Positions 7,820 to 17,012 of a DNA stretch of 64,000 nucleotides are shown in pieces. The stretch's first letter is position 1. Every line of letters starts with the position of its first letter. This stretch comes from Agromyces sp. 3263 (GTDB lineage Bacteria > Actinomycetota > Actinomycetes > Actinomycetales > Microbacteriaceae): positions 2,108,001-2,172,000 of the forward strand of contig NZ_JAVDUV010000001.1 of NCBI RefSeq assembly GCF_031456545.1, read 5' to 3'. The position numbers and the translations under genes are program-made. Below the pieces are notes generated by a model that was not told the DNA's origin, searched no databases, and saw nothing but the letters and a program-made list of their open reading frames with translations.

Positions 7820-8833
7820 TCAGCCGAGATACGCGTGCAGGAACGCCGCGACGCGGGGGCGAAGCGCGTCGTCGAGGATGCCGATGGAATGGTTGGCGCC
7901 CGGCACCACCTCGAGCCGCACGGGCACGCCTGCTGCGTCGAGGGTGTCGGCGAACCGTTGCGACTGAGCGAGCGGCACGATCTCCTGCTGGGCGTGACCG
8001 ATGAAGAACGGCGGATCGGTCGGGTCGACCCGGTTCGCCGGCGAGGCCTCCGCCTGCTGCGGGCACGCATCGAGGCCCGCGCCCGGCTCGCAGCCGAGGT
8101 ACTCGCCCACGATGCCGCTGAGCCACGCCGACCCGCCGTCGGCCGCGAGCTCTGCCGCCGAGAGCCCGACCGGGCCCGACAGCTCCGCGACCGCCGCGAC
8201 CCGCGACCCCTCGTCGAGCGGCCCCTCGCCGGTCGTGCCGAGCAGTGCCGCGAGGTTGCCGCCCGCCGACCCGCCGAACGCGCCGATGCGCGCCGGGTCG
8301 ATGCCGAACCGCTCCGCCTGCGCTGGCGCGCGGAGCCACTCGACTGCGAGCGCCACGTCGTCGATCGCGGCGGGGAAGCGCGCGTCGGGCACGAGCCGGT
8401 AGTTGACGGATGCCGCGACGAAGCCCTCGCTCGCAAGCCACACGCACACGTTCCGCCAGTCGGCGTTGGCCTTGTCGCCGCGGGCCCAGCTGCCGCCGTG
8501 GATCGAGACGACCGCCGGGCGCGTGGCCACGAGCGCGTCGGGCGCGGGGCTGCACACGTCGAGCGTCAGCAGGGTGCCGTCCTCGCGGGTGCCGTACTCG
8601 AGATCGGCCTGCACGTCGATGCCGGCGGGCGGCGTGAAGGTGCGGATGCCGATGATGTCGGCGCTGCCCACCTCGCTCGCGGCATCCGGACCCGTCGGGT
8701 CGATCTCACGCAGCTGCGTGTGGAACCCGGAGAGCGCTCCCACGCCGACGATGGCCGCGATGGCGGCCAGCGCGGCCGCGGCTGCCCGCCTGGAGCGGAT
8801 GCCTCGACCGCCTGCGATTCGGGTCGAGGTCAC
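7820..8833 (-). CDS. Exported alpha/beta-hydrolase (HSL/BD-FAE-like esterase)
   Basis: 337 residues from GTG 8833. The N-terminus has an Arg-rich stretch then AAAAALAAIAAIVGVGAL (about 17-34), a signal peptide or membrane anchor, so the enzyme is probably outside the cytoplasm. The hydrolase core has the oxyanion motif SIHGGSWARGD, the nucleophile elbow FGGSAGGN, and a late GANHS histidine. Four cysteines in the C-terminal half could form disulfides. The substrate is probably a small ester but cannot be assigned. A TAGCAT -10 candidate lies at 8862-8867, and GGAG precedes the GTG. Confidence 0.85.
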   Translation of the reverse strand: MTSTRIAGGRGIRSRRAAAAALAAIAAIVGVGALSGFHTQLREIDPTGPDAASEVGSADIIGIRTFTPPAGIDVQADLEYGTREDGTLLTLDVCSPAPDALVATRPAVVSIHGGSWARGDKANADWRNVCVWLASEGFVAASVNYRLVPDARFPAAIDDVALAVEWLRAPAQAERFGIDPARIGAFGGSAGGNLAALLGTTGEGPLDEGSRVAAVAELSGPVGLSAAELAADGGSAWLSGIVGEYLGCEPGAGLDACPQQAEASPANRVDPTDPPFFIGHAQQEIVPLAQSQRFADTLDAAGVPVRLEVVPGANHSIGILDDALRPRVAAFLHAYLG

Positions 8834-8861
8834 ACCGGGCTCCGGGTTCAGGGGTGCAGTG

Positions 8862-8867
8862 ATGCTA
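8862..8867 (-). promoter_or_regulatory. -10 box for the exported hydrolase gene
   Basis: On the minus strand the hexamer reads TAGCAT, 28 bases before the GTG start. It matches the TAnnnT -10 pattern seen repeatedly in this window. No convincing -35 box is visible. Confidence 0.35.
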
Positions 8868-8922
8868 TCTCACCTTCGCGATTTCATGCAGTCTGCGTGG
8901 CGTCGGCCTCCGGGCCGCTCAC

Positions 8923-8928
8923 TACGCT
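8923..8928 (+). promoter_or_regulatory. -10 box for the collagen-like protein gene
   Basis: TACGCT followed by GGGC, the same TA(C/G)GCTGG form seen at 1631, 14962, 53123 and 54901. The leader to the ATG at 8999 would be about 60 bases and contains AGGGGG before the start. Confidence 0.35.
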
Positions 8929-8998
8929 GGGCGCGACGTGCCTGGGGTCCGCTCATCGACGGTCCGACCCGGAGCGCGAGAACGCGAGGGGGCTCCAC

Positions 8999-9727
8999 AT
9001 GACCGACGACCCGCAGACCACGCCGAACCCCTCCACGCCGCCACCGGCAGGGGCCTCCGCCGCTCAGACCGCTCCCGCCGCCGAGCCGAAGCGCTCGTCG
9101 GGGGTGAGCCGCGGCTTCCTCATCGGCGTCGGTGTCGCGATCGTGCTGCTGTCCTTCCTCGCCTCGTTCCTCGGCGCCTCGCTCGCCAGGTCGAACGACA
9201 CGGTGGAGGCCGCGCCCACGCCCACGGCGACCGAGGCGCAGCTCGACGAGGCCGCCTACGAGGAGGCGATCAAGGAGATCCTCCCCGCCGGATCGGCCGT
9301 GCGCGCGGGCACCGGCGTGCCCGCTGAGGGCAAGGGCTATGAGGGCGACGTCTACATCGACATCTCCAACTCCGACGTGTACCTCTTCCAAGACGGCGAG
9401 TGGACGCTCGTCGGCAACATCCGCACGTCCGCGGCCGAGAACCTCACCGGTGCGACGGGGGCCACGGGCGCCACCGGTGAGACCGGGGCCACCGGCGCGA
9501 CCGGCGCGCAGGGCGAGGCTGGTGCGCCCGGTGCGCCCGGGACGCAGATCCTGCTCGGACAGGGCGAGCCGGAAGCCGACGCCTGCACGGCCCCTGGAGA
9601 CATCTACATCGACACCTCGACCGCGCCGGTCTCGTTCTACCAGTGCGGCGAGGACGCGTGGACGCTGGTGTACCCGCCGGCCACGCCGCAGCCGACGGCG
9701 GAGCCGACTCCCGCGCCCGAGGGCTGA
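8999..9727 (+). CDS. Membrane-anchored collagen-like repeat protein
   Basis: 242 residues from ATG 8999; a longer open frame to the left is antisense to the hydrolase gene and is not real. Layout: a Pro/Ala/Thr-rich cytoplasmic N-terminus (1-38), one membrane helix (FLIGVGVAIVLLSFLASFLG, about 40-59), a charged spacer, a GDVYIDISNSDVYLFQDGEW segment, then about ten Gly-X-Y triplets (GATGATGATGETG onward, about 151-181). A second GDIYIDTSTAPVSFY segment follows, with cysteines in DACTAP and YQCGED, and a Pro/Thr tail. The two GD(V/I)YID segments look like a duplicated small beta unit flanking the triplets. Function unknown; a surface role is inferred. Confidence 0.85.
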   Translation: MTDDPQTTPNPSTPPPAGASAAQTAPAAEPKRSSGVSRGFLIGVGVAIVLLSFLASFLGASLARSNDTVEAAPTPTATEAQLDEAAYEEAIKEILPAGSAVRAGTGVPAEGKGYEGDVYIDISNSDVYLFQDGEWTLVGNIRTSAAENLTGATGATGATGETGATGATGAQGEAGAPGAPGTQILLGQGEPEADACTAPGDIYIDTSTAPVSFYQCGEDAWTLVYPPATPQPTAEPTPAPEG

Positions 9728-9744
9728 TTCGCGGAACGACGTGA

Positions 9745-9778
9745 CCGAGCGGCATCCGACATCGCGGGTGCCGCTCGG
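9745..9778. terminator. Stem-loop after the collagen-like gene
   Basis: CCGAGCGGCA (9745-9754) pairs perfectly with TGCCGCTCGG (9769-9778) across a 14-base loop, 18 bases after the stop codon. There is no T-run beyond a CTTT, as is common for high-GC terminators. Confidence 0.6.
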
Positions 9779-9859
9779 CGCTTTCCCAGCCGATTTCCGG
9801 TATCGTTGCCGAGTCGGTTCTGGACACCGCGCGGTGCGCGGATGGGTTTGTGAGTCCAA

Positions 9860-9886
9860 AGGGCCGGTTTCGAGGCGAACGGCCCT
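9860..9886 (+). other. Hairpin far upstream of the DEAD-box helicase
   Basis: AGGGCCG (9860-9866) pairs with CGGCCCT (9880-9886). TTCG and CGAA inside extend the stem, with a small bulge and an AGG loop. It lies about 125 bases before the helicase start, in the leader or just upstream of it. Confidence 0.4.
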
Positions 9887-9927
9887 CGGATAGTCACCGT
9901 ATGTGAACGGCCCCGGTCGACGATGTT

Positions 9928-10000
9928 CCGGGTTCTCAGACCTGCTGCGCGCTTCGTGCGCCCGGCGGGCCTGCCATGTACTTCAGTACAACCCAGGAAG
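9928..10000 (+). promoter_or_regulatory. Structured leader of the DEAD-box helicase that can mask its ribosome site
   Basis: Three stems can form just before the start codon. CAGACCTGCTG (9937-9947) pairs with CGGCGGGCCTG (9963-9973) at 10 of 11 positions counting G-U, with an inner GCGC/GCGC stem. TGTAC-TTCA-GTACA forms 9977-9990. An outer stem can pair CCGGGTT (9928-9934) with AACCC-A-GG (9990-9997). The last two paired bases lie within the ribosome site AGGAAG (9995-10000), eight bases before ATG 10009. This would be a three-way junction controlling translation; the pairing is seen, the control is inferred. Confidence 0.45.
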
Positions 10001-10008
10001 TGTCACCC

Positions 10009-12312
10009 ATGCCCAAGAACAAGAAGCCCGCCGGCGGACGACCGGCCAAGAACTTCGATCCCTCGTACGCGAAGGGCGGCTCCAAGGGCGGCCCGGCGCG
10101 CGCCGGATCGGCCAAGCCCGGCTCGCGCAGCGCGGGCCACCGCGGCTACCGCCCCGAAGAGGACGCCCCCCGCAAGGAGCGCTGGTCGCGCGACGAGCGC
10201 GTCGCCACCGGCCGCGCCCCCCACCGTTCGGTGCGCGACGGCCGCGACGAGCGCGCCCCCCGTTCGTTCGAGCGCGACGACCGCGCCCCCCGCCGCGACG
10301 ACCGCGACGCACGTCCGGCCCGCTCGTTCGATCGCGACGACCGTGCCCCCCGCCGCGAGTTCGACCGCAACGACCGCCCGGCTCGCTCGCACTACCGCGA
10401 GGACCGTCCGGCCCGTTCGTTCGACCGTGACGACCGCGCGCCTCGCCGTGACGACCGCGCTCCCCGTTCGTTCGACCGCGATGCGCGCCCCGCTCGCTCG
10501 TTCGACCGTGATGCCCGTCCTGCTCGTTCGTTCGACCGTGATGCCCGTCCTGCTCGTTCGTTCGATCGCGACGACCGCGCGCCCCGTCGCGAGTTCGACC
10601 GCAACGACCGTCCGGCTCGCTCGTTCGACCGTGACGCGCGCCCGGCGCGTTCCTTCGATCGTGACGACCGTGCGCCTCGCCGCGACCGCGACGACCGCCC
10701 CGCGCGTTCGTTCGACCGCGACGCGCGCCCGGCTCGCTCGTTCGACCGTGATGCCCGTCCTGCTCGTTCGTTCGATCGTGACGACCGTGCGCCTCGCCGC
10801 GACCGCGACGACCGCCCCGCACGTTCGTTCGACCGCGACGCGCGTCCTGCCCGCTCGTTCGATCGCAGTGACCGTCCGGCTCGGTCATACGACCGCGACG
10901 ACCGCGCGCCCCGCCGCGACGTCGACCGCCCCGGCTTCAAGGACTCCGGTCGCCGCGAGTCGAGCTTCTACCCGGCCAAGGAGCAGGGTCACCGCTTCTC
11001 GCCGAACGATGACGTCGTGCTCGAGCGCCTCGAGGCCGACGCCATCCAGGCGACCGAGGTCGACGGCGTGACGTTCGCCGACCTCGGCCTGGGCGCCAAC
11101 GTCGTCCGCGTGCTCGCGGAGCTCGGCGCCGAGTCGCCGTTCCCCATCCAGGCCGCGACGATCCCCGCCGTGCTCGAGGGCCGCGACGTCCTCGGCCGCG
11201 GCAAGACCGGCTCGGGCAAGACGATCGCCTTCGGTGCCCCCACCGTCGAGCGCCTCATGACCCTCTGGGCGGAGTCGGGCAAGGCCGGCGGCAAGCGCCA
11301 GATGGGTCGCAAGCCCCGCGCCCTGATCCTCGCGCCGACCCGTGAGCTCGCCCTGCAGATCGACCGTACGGTGCAGCCGATCGCGCAGAGCGTCGGCCTC
11401 TTCACCACGCAGATCTACGGCGGCGTGCCCCAGGCCCGCCAGGTGGGCGCCCTCCAGCGCGGCGTCGACATCGTCATCGGCACGCCGGGCCGCATCGAGG
11501 ACCTCATCGAGCAGCGTCGACTCGACCTGTCCGAGGTCGTCGTCACCGTCATCGACGAGGCCGACCACATGTGCGACCTCGGCTTCCTCGAGCCGGTGCA
11601 GCGGATCCTCCGCCGCACGGCCCAGGGCGGCCAGAAGCTGCTCTTCTCGGCCACCCTCGACAAGGGCGTCGCGACGCTCGTCGACGAGTTCCTCGTCGAG
11701 CCGGCCGTGCACGAGGTCGCCGGCGAAGACCAGGCCTCGTCGACGATCGAGCACCGCGTGTTCATCATCGAGAACCGCGAGAAGCGCGACATGGTCGCCC
11801 AGCTCGCCAACCGCGAGGGCAAGACCCTCGTGTTCTCGCGCACCCGCGCCTTCGCCGAAGACCTCACCGAGCACCTCGAGGACTACGGCATCCGCGCCGT
11901 CGCCCTCCACGGCGACCTGAACCAGTCGCGCCGCACGCGCAACCTGCAGCAGCTCACGAGCGGCCGGGTCAACGTGCTGGTGGCGACGGATGTCGCGGCC
12001 CGCGGCATCCACGTCGACGACATCGACCTCGTGATCCAGGCCGACGCGCCCGACGAGTACAAGACGTACCTCCACCGCTCGGGCCGCACGGGCCGCGCCG
12101 GCAAGGAGGGTCGCGTCGTCACGCTCATCCCCGGCAACCGCCAGCGTCGCATGACCGACCTCCTCGGTCGCGCCGAGATCGACGTCGACTTCGAGCGCGT
12201 CGCGCTCGGCGACGACGTCTGGGGCGAGTCGGTCGAGTTCGTGGCCGAGGTCGACGCCGACGCGGAGGTGCACGCCGTCGCATCCGACGACGATGGGAAC
12301 GCGGCCGTCTGA
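10009..12312 (+). CDS. DEAD-box RNA helicase with long Arg/Asp-rich repeat N-terminus
   Basis: 767 residues from ATG 10009, eight bases after AGGAAG. Residues about 70-310 are a low-complexity array built from DRDDRAPRR and DRDARPARSF units, with about a dozen PARSFDR copies. It is highly charged and probably disordered, suited to RNA binding. The helicase core follows: Q-motif region (FADLGLGANVVRVLAELG, PFPIQ), motif I GKTGSGKT near residue 400, PTRELALQ, VIDEADHM near 515, SAT, VATDVAARGI and HRSGRTGRAG. It would unwind RNA in ribosome assembly or mRNA turnover. Most DEAD-box proteins put such tails at the C-terminus, so the N-terminal placement and length are notable. Confidence 0.95.
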   Translation: MPKNKKPAGGRPAKNFDPSYAKGGSKGGPARAGSAKPGSRSAGHRGYRPEEDAPRKERWSRDERVATGRAPHRSVRDGRDERAPRSFERDDRAPRRDDRDARPARSFDRDDRAPRREFDRNDRPARSHYREDRPARSFDRDDRAPRRDDRAPRSFDRDARPARSFDRDARPARSFDRDARPARSFDRDDRAPRREFDRNDRPARSFDRDARPARSFDRDDRAPRRDRDDRPARSFDRDARPARSFDRDARPARSFDRDDRAPRRDRDDRPARSFDRDARPARSFDRSDRPARSYDRDDRAPRRDVDRPGFKDSGRRESSFYPAKEQGHRFSPNDDVVLERLEADAIQATEVDGVTFADLGLGANVVRVLAELGAESPFPIQAATIPAVLEGRDVLGRGKTGSGKTIAFGAPTVERLMTLWAESGKAGGKRQMGRKPRALILAPTRELALQIDRTVQPIAQSVGLFTTQIYGGVPQARQVGALQRGVDIVIGTPGRIEDLIEQRRLDLSEVVVTVIDEADHMCDLGFLEPVQRILRRTAQGGQKLLFSATLDKGVATLVDEFLVEPAVHEVAGEDQASSTIEHRVFIIENREKRDMVAQLANREGKTLVFSRTRAFAEDLTEHLEDYGIRAVALHGDLNQSRRTRNLQQLTSGRVNVLVATDVAARGIHVDDIDLVIQADAPDEYKTYLHRSGRTGRAGKEGRVVTLIPGNRQRRMTDLLGRAEIDVDFERVALGDDVWGESVEFVAEVDADAEVHAVASDDDGNAAV
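10228..10930 (+). repeat. Tandem codon repeats encoding the helicase N-terminal array
   Basis: Degenerate units of about 27-30 bases encoding DRDDRAPRR and DRDARPARSF recur across roughly 700 bases. Some adjacent 30-base copies are identical at DNA level (for example around 10498-10560), suggesting recent duplication or conversion. Long open frames on the other strand here are only a consequence of the repeats. Confidence 0.8.
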
Positions 12313-12332
12313 GGCATCTGCTTCCCGGATCG

Positions 12333-12368
12333 AACGGGCCCGCATCGGTGACGGTGCGGGCCCGTTTT
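12333..12368 (+). terminator. Intrinsic terminator after the helicase gene
   Basis: AACGGGCCCGCA (12333-12344) and TGCGGGCCCGTT (12355-12366) form a perfect 12-bp stem with a 10-base loop, followed by TTTTCC, 20 bases after the stop. Confidence 0.9.
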
Positions 12369-12419
12369 CCGTCTCGCCGGATCTGCAACGTTTACCTTCG
12401 GCAGATTCGAGGAAGGCTC

Positions 12420-12448
12420 TCGACAGTGCGGGACGCATTCGCTATGTT
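12420..12448 (+). promoter_or_regulatory. Promoter of the GH43 gene
   Basis: TCGACA (12420-12425), a 17-base spacer, then TATGTT (12443-12448): 5/6 and 4/6 matches to the vegetative consensus. The -10 box overlaps the first operator palindrome (12444-12459), which fits repression by steric block. Confidence 0.6.
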
Positions 12449-12478
12449 GACGTCAACATCTGAGTGTTGACGTCAACA
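12444..12478. promoter_or_regulatory. Two tandem perfect palindromic operators before the GH43 gene
   Basis: ATGTTGACGTCAACAT (12444-12459) and TGTTGACGTCAACA (12465-12478) share an identical 14-bp palindromic core. The cores are spaced 20 bp centre to centre, about two helix turns. The sequence resembles LacI-family operators with a central CG. The cognate repressor is not in the window. Confidence 0.75.
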
Positions 12479-12500
12479 TTCCTGATCGAAAGAGACAACG

Positions 12501-14768
12501 GTGTCCCAACTGAAATCACGCCTTCGTGCCGTCGCGGTGGCGGTCGCCACCGCAGCCGCCGTGGCAGGTTCCCTGCAGTTCATGCCGCTCGCCGCCTCCG
12601 CATCTGCGCCGGGCGCGGTGCTCACCGCTACCGCCACGTCCACCTCCACCTCCACGAGCTTCCGTCCTGGGCAGGAATGGCTCGACACGGACGGCAACGT
12701 GATCCAGGCGCACGGCGGTCAGGTCGTGCCGTCGACCGACGACCAGGGCCGCACCGTCTACTACCTCTACGGCGAGGACCGCACGAACGGGTACCACTCG
12801 TCGCCCGGCGTGCACGTCTACAGCTCGTACGACCTGTACAACTGGACCGATCAGGGTGTCGCGCTGCGTGCGCTCTCCTCGACGGCGCAGTTCGAGGAGC
12901 CGTACTTCCAGGCGCTCTACGGCGACTACACCCAGGCGCAGAAGGACGCCGTCTATCGCGACCTCGGCACCACGCCGGTGTCGGGTGTGACGCCGCCGAT
13001 CATCGAGCGGCCGAAGGTGATCTACAACGAGCGCACCGGCAAATGGGTCATGTGGGCGCACATGGACGGACCGAGCGAGACCTCGAGCGCGCAGTACGCG
13101 AAGGCGAAGGCCGGCGTGGCGATCGCGGACTCCCCCTTCGGGCCGTTCCGCTACATCGACAGCTTCTACCTGAACTCCTCGCCTGACGGCTGGGACACTC
13201 CGGGCATGGCGCGCGACATGAACCTCTTCGTCGACGACGACGGCACCGGCTACATCATCTACTCGAGCGAAGGCAACGGGACCATGTTCATCTCGAAGCT
13301 CAACGACGAGTACACCGACCTCGCGACCCCGGCCGATGAGGCCGTCGAGGGCGTGGACTTCAACCGCATCTTCGTCGGCTGGTCGCGCGAGGCGCCGGCC
13401 CTCTTCAAGCACGACGAGCGCTACTTCCTGCTCACCTCGGGCACGAGCGGCTGGGCGCCGAACCCGACGAGGTACGCGTCGGCGACCGACCTCATGGGCG
13501 ACTGGACCGAGATCGGAGACCCGTTCCCGTGGTGGGCGCAGGCCGACTCGTGGAACTCGCAGCCGTCCTCGGTCATCCCCGTCGATCGCGAGCACGGGAA
13601 GTACATCTACATGGGCGACCGGTGGAACGGCGGCACCGACCTGAAGAACGCGCAGATGGTGTGGCTCCCCCTGAACATGGGCGAGGGCGGCGACACGCTC
13701 TCGGTCGAGATCTGGGACGAGTGGACACTCGACGAGCTCGATCAGTGGGCCGCATGGGACGTCACCGGCGTGCCCGCGACGATCCGGATCGGCGAGGCCT
13801 TCGACGTGCCGACCGTGACGGTGACCCAGAACGGCGTGTCGACGTCGCAGCCGGTCCAATGGGCCGCGGACGGCTCCTTCGACCAGCCCGGGATCGTGAC
13901 CGTGACGGGCACCCTCCCCGGATTCGGCGGTCGCACCTTCACCCGCACGGTCGTCGTCGTGCCCGACGGCGTGCGATACGCCGTCAACGCGGGCGGGCAG
14001 CGAACCGCCGACTGGACCGCACTCGTCGATGCGGCATCCGCCGAGTCGCCGGTTCGCAACAGTCGACCCGACCAGCAGTACGGCGTCGACCCGACCACGC
14101 ACGCGACCTGGGGGTACCTGGGGGACGCAAGCGCCTCGGCGGGCACCGAGAGCGGCACGATGTTCTCGACGCTGCGGTACGCGACGGGCGGCGCTGCGCT
14201 CACCTACCGCTTCGACGGGCTCGAGCCGGGGAGGTACACGGTGTACGCCGGGTACTCCGATCCCTGGGCGCAGTGGGCCGACCGCGGCGCGAGGGTCGCC
14301 GTCAACGGCGCCGTCGTCGAGGCCGACCACGACTACGAGGCCGGCAACCAGACGGCGGCGTACTCCGCGATCGCGGTCGGTGCCGACGGGCGCATCGAGG
14401 TGTCGCTGAGCCCCACGCGCGGCCCCGATGTGCAGCTGAGCTGGCTGATCGTCACGGCCGACGAGATCGCGGTGCCCGCCCTCGAGGTCGAGATCACCGC
14501 GAGCACGCGCTGCGTCGCCAAGCGGGTCGTCCTCACGGCCGCGCTCCGCAACGCCGCCCAGGTGCCCGTCGCGGTGACCTTCGAGTCCGCCTACGGCACG
14601 AAGCGGCTCGCCTCGATCGCTCCCGGCGCGAACGGCACGTACGACTTCGCCACGCGCAAGGCTCGGATCCCGGCCGGATCGGTCAGCGCCACGGTCACCG
14701 GCCTCGTCGGCGGCTCGACCGTCACGCAGACGGTGGATGCACCGTACGCGGCCAGGTCCTGCGGCTGA
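12501..14768 (+). CDS. Secreted glycoside hydrolase, GH43-like (galactan/arabinan type)
   Basis: 755 residues from GTG 12501. A signal peptide is clear (basic start, AVAVAVATAAAVAGSL core, likely cleavage after ASASA near residue 36). The five-bladed propeller domain covers about 50-410. It includes QAHGGQVVPSTDD, RPKVIYNERTGKWVMW, RDMNLFVDDDGTGYIIYSSE and REAPALFKHDERYFLLTSG, the last holding the expected acid Glu, then GWAPNP. This set resembles the exo-galactanase branch of GH43. Beyond it are a bacterial Ig-like domain (about 425-490), a carbohydrate-binding-like module (about 495-650) and a C-terminal beta domain with Cys residues. It probably attacks plant cell-wall galactan or arabinogalactan side chains. 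Two tandem operators and a promoter precede it. No transporter or regulator gene is adjacent. Confidence 0.88.
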   Translation: MSQLKSRLRAVAVAVATAAAVAGSLQFMPLAASASAPGAVLTATATSTSTSTSFRPGQEWLDTDGNVIQAHGGQVVPSTDDQGRTVYYLYGEDRTNGYHSSPGVHVYSSYDLYNWTDQGVALRALSSTAQFEEPYFQALYGDYTQAQKDAVYRDLGTTPVSGVTPPIIERPKVIYNERTGKWVMWAHMDGPSETSSAQYAKAKAGVAIADSPFGPFRYIDSFYLNSSPDGWDTPGMARDMNLFVDDDGTGYIIYSSEGNGTMFISKLNDEYTDLATPADEAVEGVDFNRIFVGWSREAPALFKHDERYFLLTSGTSGWAPNPTRYASATDLMGDWTEIGDPFPWWAQADSWNSQPSSVIPVDREHGKYIYMGDRWNGGTDLKNAQMVWLPLNMGEGGDTLSVEIWDEWTLDELDQWAAWDVTGVPATIRIGEAFDVPTVTVTQNGVSTSQPVQWAADGSFDQPGIVTVTGTLPGFGGRTFTRTVVVVPDGVRYAVNAGGQRTADWTALVDAASAESPVRNSRPDQQYGVDPTTHATWGYLGDASASAGTESGTMFSTLRYATGGAALTYRFDGLEPGRYTVYAGYSDPWAQWADRGARVAVNGAVVEADHDYEAGNQTAAYSAIAVGADGRIEVSLSPTRGPDVQLSWLIVTADEIAVPALEVEITASTRCVAKRVVLTAALRNAAQVPVAVTFESAYGTKRLASIAPGANGTYDFATRKARIPAGSVSATVTGLVGGSTVTQTVDAPYAARSCG

Positions 14769-14798
14769 CGCCCCGGCCGGATCCGTCACTGAGGATGT

Positions 14799-14850
14799 CG
14801 TGGGCGCTCCCGGTGCCGCACTCGATGCTGCGAGCCGTGGGGCGCCCACG
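14799..14850 (+). terminator. Possible terminator stem after the GH43 gene
   Basis: CGTGGGCGC (14799-14807) pairs with GCGCCCACG (14842-14850) over a long 34-base loop, about 30 bases after the stop. No T-run is present, so this is a weak candidate. Confidence 0.3.
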
Positions 14851-14911
14851 GCCGGTGCGACGCCGTGCCGGAGCGTAGCGTCCCTTCCGAGTCGCATGCC
14901 ATAATTACTTC

Positions 14912-14939
14912 CTGAACGGTCGGTCGGGAATTCCGACCG
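14912..14939. promoter_or_regulatory. Probable PaaR operator upstream of the thiolase operon
   Basis: CTGAACGGTCGGTCGG (14912-14927) is 13/16 identical to the sequence at 29245-29260 before paaA. It overlaps a perfect inverted repeat CGGTCGG-GAATT-CCGACCG (14921-14939). A TACGCT -10 box follows at 14962-14967, so the site lies at the -35 region. Binding by the TetR protein at 26693-27349 is inferred. Confidence 0.55.
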
Positions 14940-15012
14940 GAACGTCGGCCGGCCTCCCGCCTACGCTGGGAGGCGCGGCGTTCGATCCGAGACAGTGCGG
15001 TCAGGAGACTCT

Positions 15013-16226
<1,214 letters not shown>

Positions 16227-16227
<1 letters not shown>

Positions 16228-17012
16228 TGGGCGCGGCGCATCCCCTGCCCGAGGGCGACGCCGACGGCCCGCTGTGCGTCGAGCGGTTCGACGACCGCGT
16301 GGTCGCCACCCTCAACCGGCCCGAGAAGAAGAACGCGATCGACCAGGCGACGATCGACGCGCTGCACGTGCTCTGCGCCGAGCTCGAGGCGATCCCGCGG
16401 ATCCTGATCCTCACGGGCGCCGGCGGAGTCTTCGCCTCGGGCGCCGACATCGCGGAGCTCCGGGAACGGCGAGCGGATGATGCGCGCCGCGGCATCAACG
16501 CGAACGCGTTCGTGCGCGTGCACGAGCTGCCGATGCCCGTCATCGCCGCACTCGACGGGTACGCCCTCGGCGGTGGCGCGGAGCTCGCCTACGCCGCGGA
16601 CATCCGCATCGCGACGCCGCGCCTGCGCATCGGCAACCCCGAGACCGGGCTCGGCATCATCGCGGCGGCCGGTGCGAGCTGGCGGCTCAAGGAGATCGTG
16701 GGCGAGGCCCGGGCGATCGAGCTGCTGCTCACCGGGCGGGCGATCGACGCCGACGAGGCGCGCGAGATCGGACTCGTCAGCGAGCTGCATCCCGTCGACG
16801 AACTGCTGCCCGCCGCGCACGCGATCGCCGATCGCATGGCCCGCAACGACCCCGCGGCGACGATCGCGACGAAGCGGGTCTTCCGCGCGCCGCGCGCCGA
16901 CCACCCCGCCGTCGACCTCGAGGCGCAGGCCGCGCTCTTCGAGAGCCCCGAGAAGTTCCGTCGCATGACCGAGTTCCTGGAGCGACGCGCCACCGAGAGG
17001 AAGCCCAAGTGA
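16227..17012 (+). CDS. paaF: Enoyl-CoA hydratase (PaaF-like)
   Basis: 261 residues from ATG 16227, sharing a base with the thiolase stop. Crotonase-fold protein with the oxyanion loop GVFASGADIAEL and GYALGGGAELAYAADI. Both catalytic glutamates of true hydratases can be placed: one in GGGAELA and one in GNPETGLG. Residues after that (IIAAAGASWRLKEIVG) fit the family. Hydration of 2,3-dehydroadipyl-CoA in the phenylacetate route is the likely role. This contrasts with the second crotonase in the window (33308-34093), which lacks both glutamates. Confidence 0.85.

Noticed and set aside
7835..8998. Long open frame on the plus strand continuing into the collagen-like gene
   Set aside because: It runs antisense through the alpha/beta hydrolase; its protein is Arg/Gly/His-rich, low-complexity and has no family features. 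The real start is ATG 8999.
10228..10930. Possible CRISPR-like direct repeats
   Set aside because: Repeats are in-frame codon units without unique spacers and sit inside a helicase gene.
10392..10940. Long minus-strand frames opposite the helicase repeats
   Set aside because: They mirror the repetitive codons; products are Arg/Ser repeats without ribosome sites.
10885..12438. 517-codon minus-strand frame opposite the helicase
   Set aside because: High-GC shadow of the helicase; composition is Arg/Asp/Val-rich with no motif.
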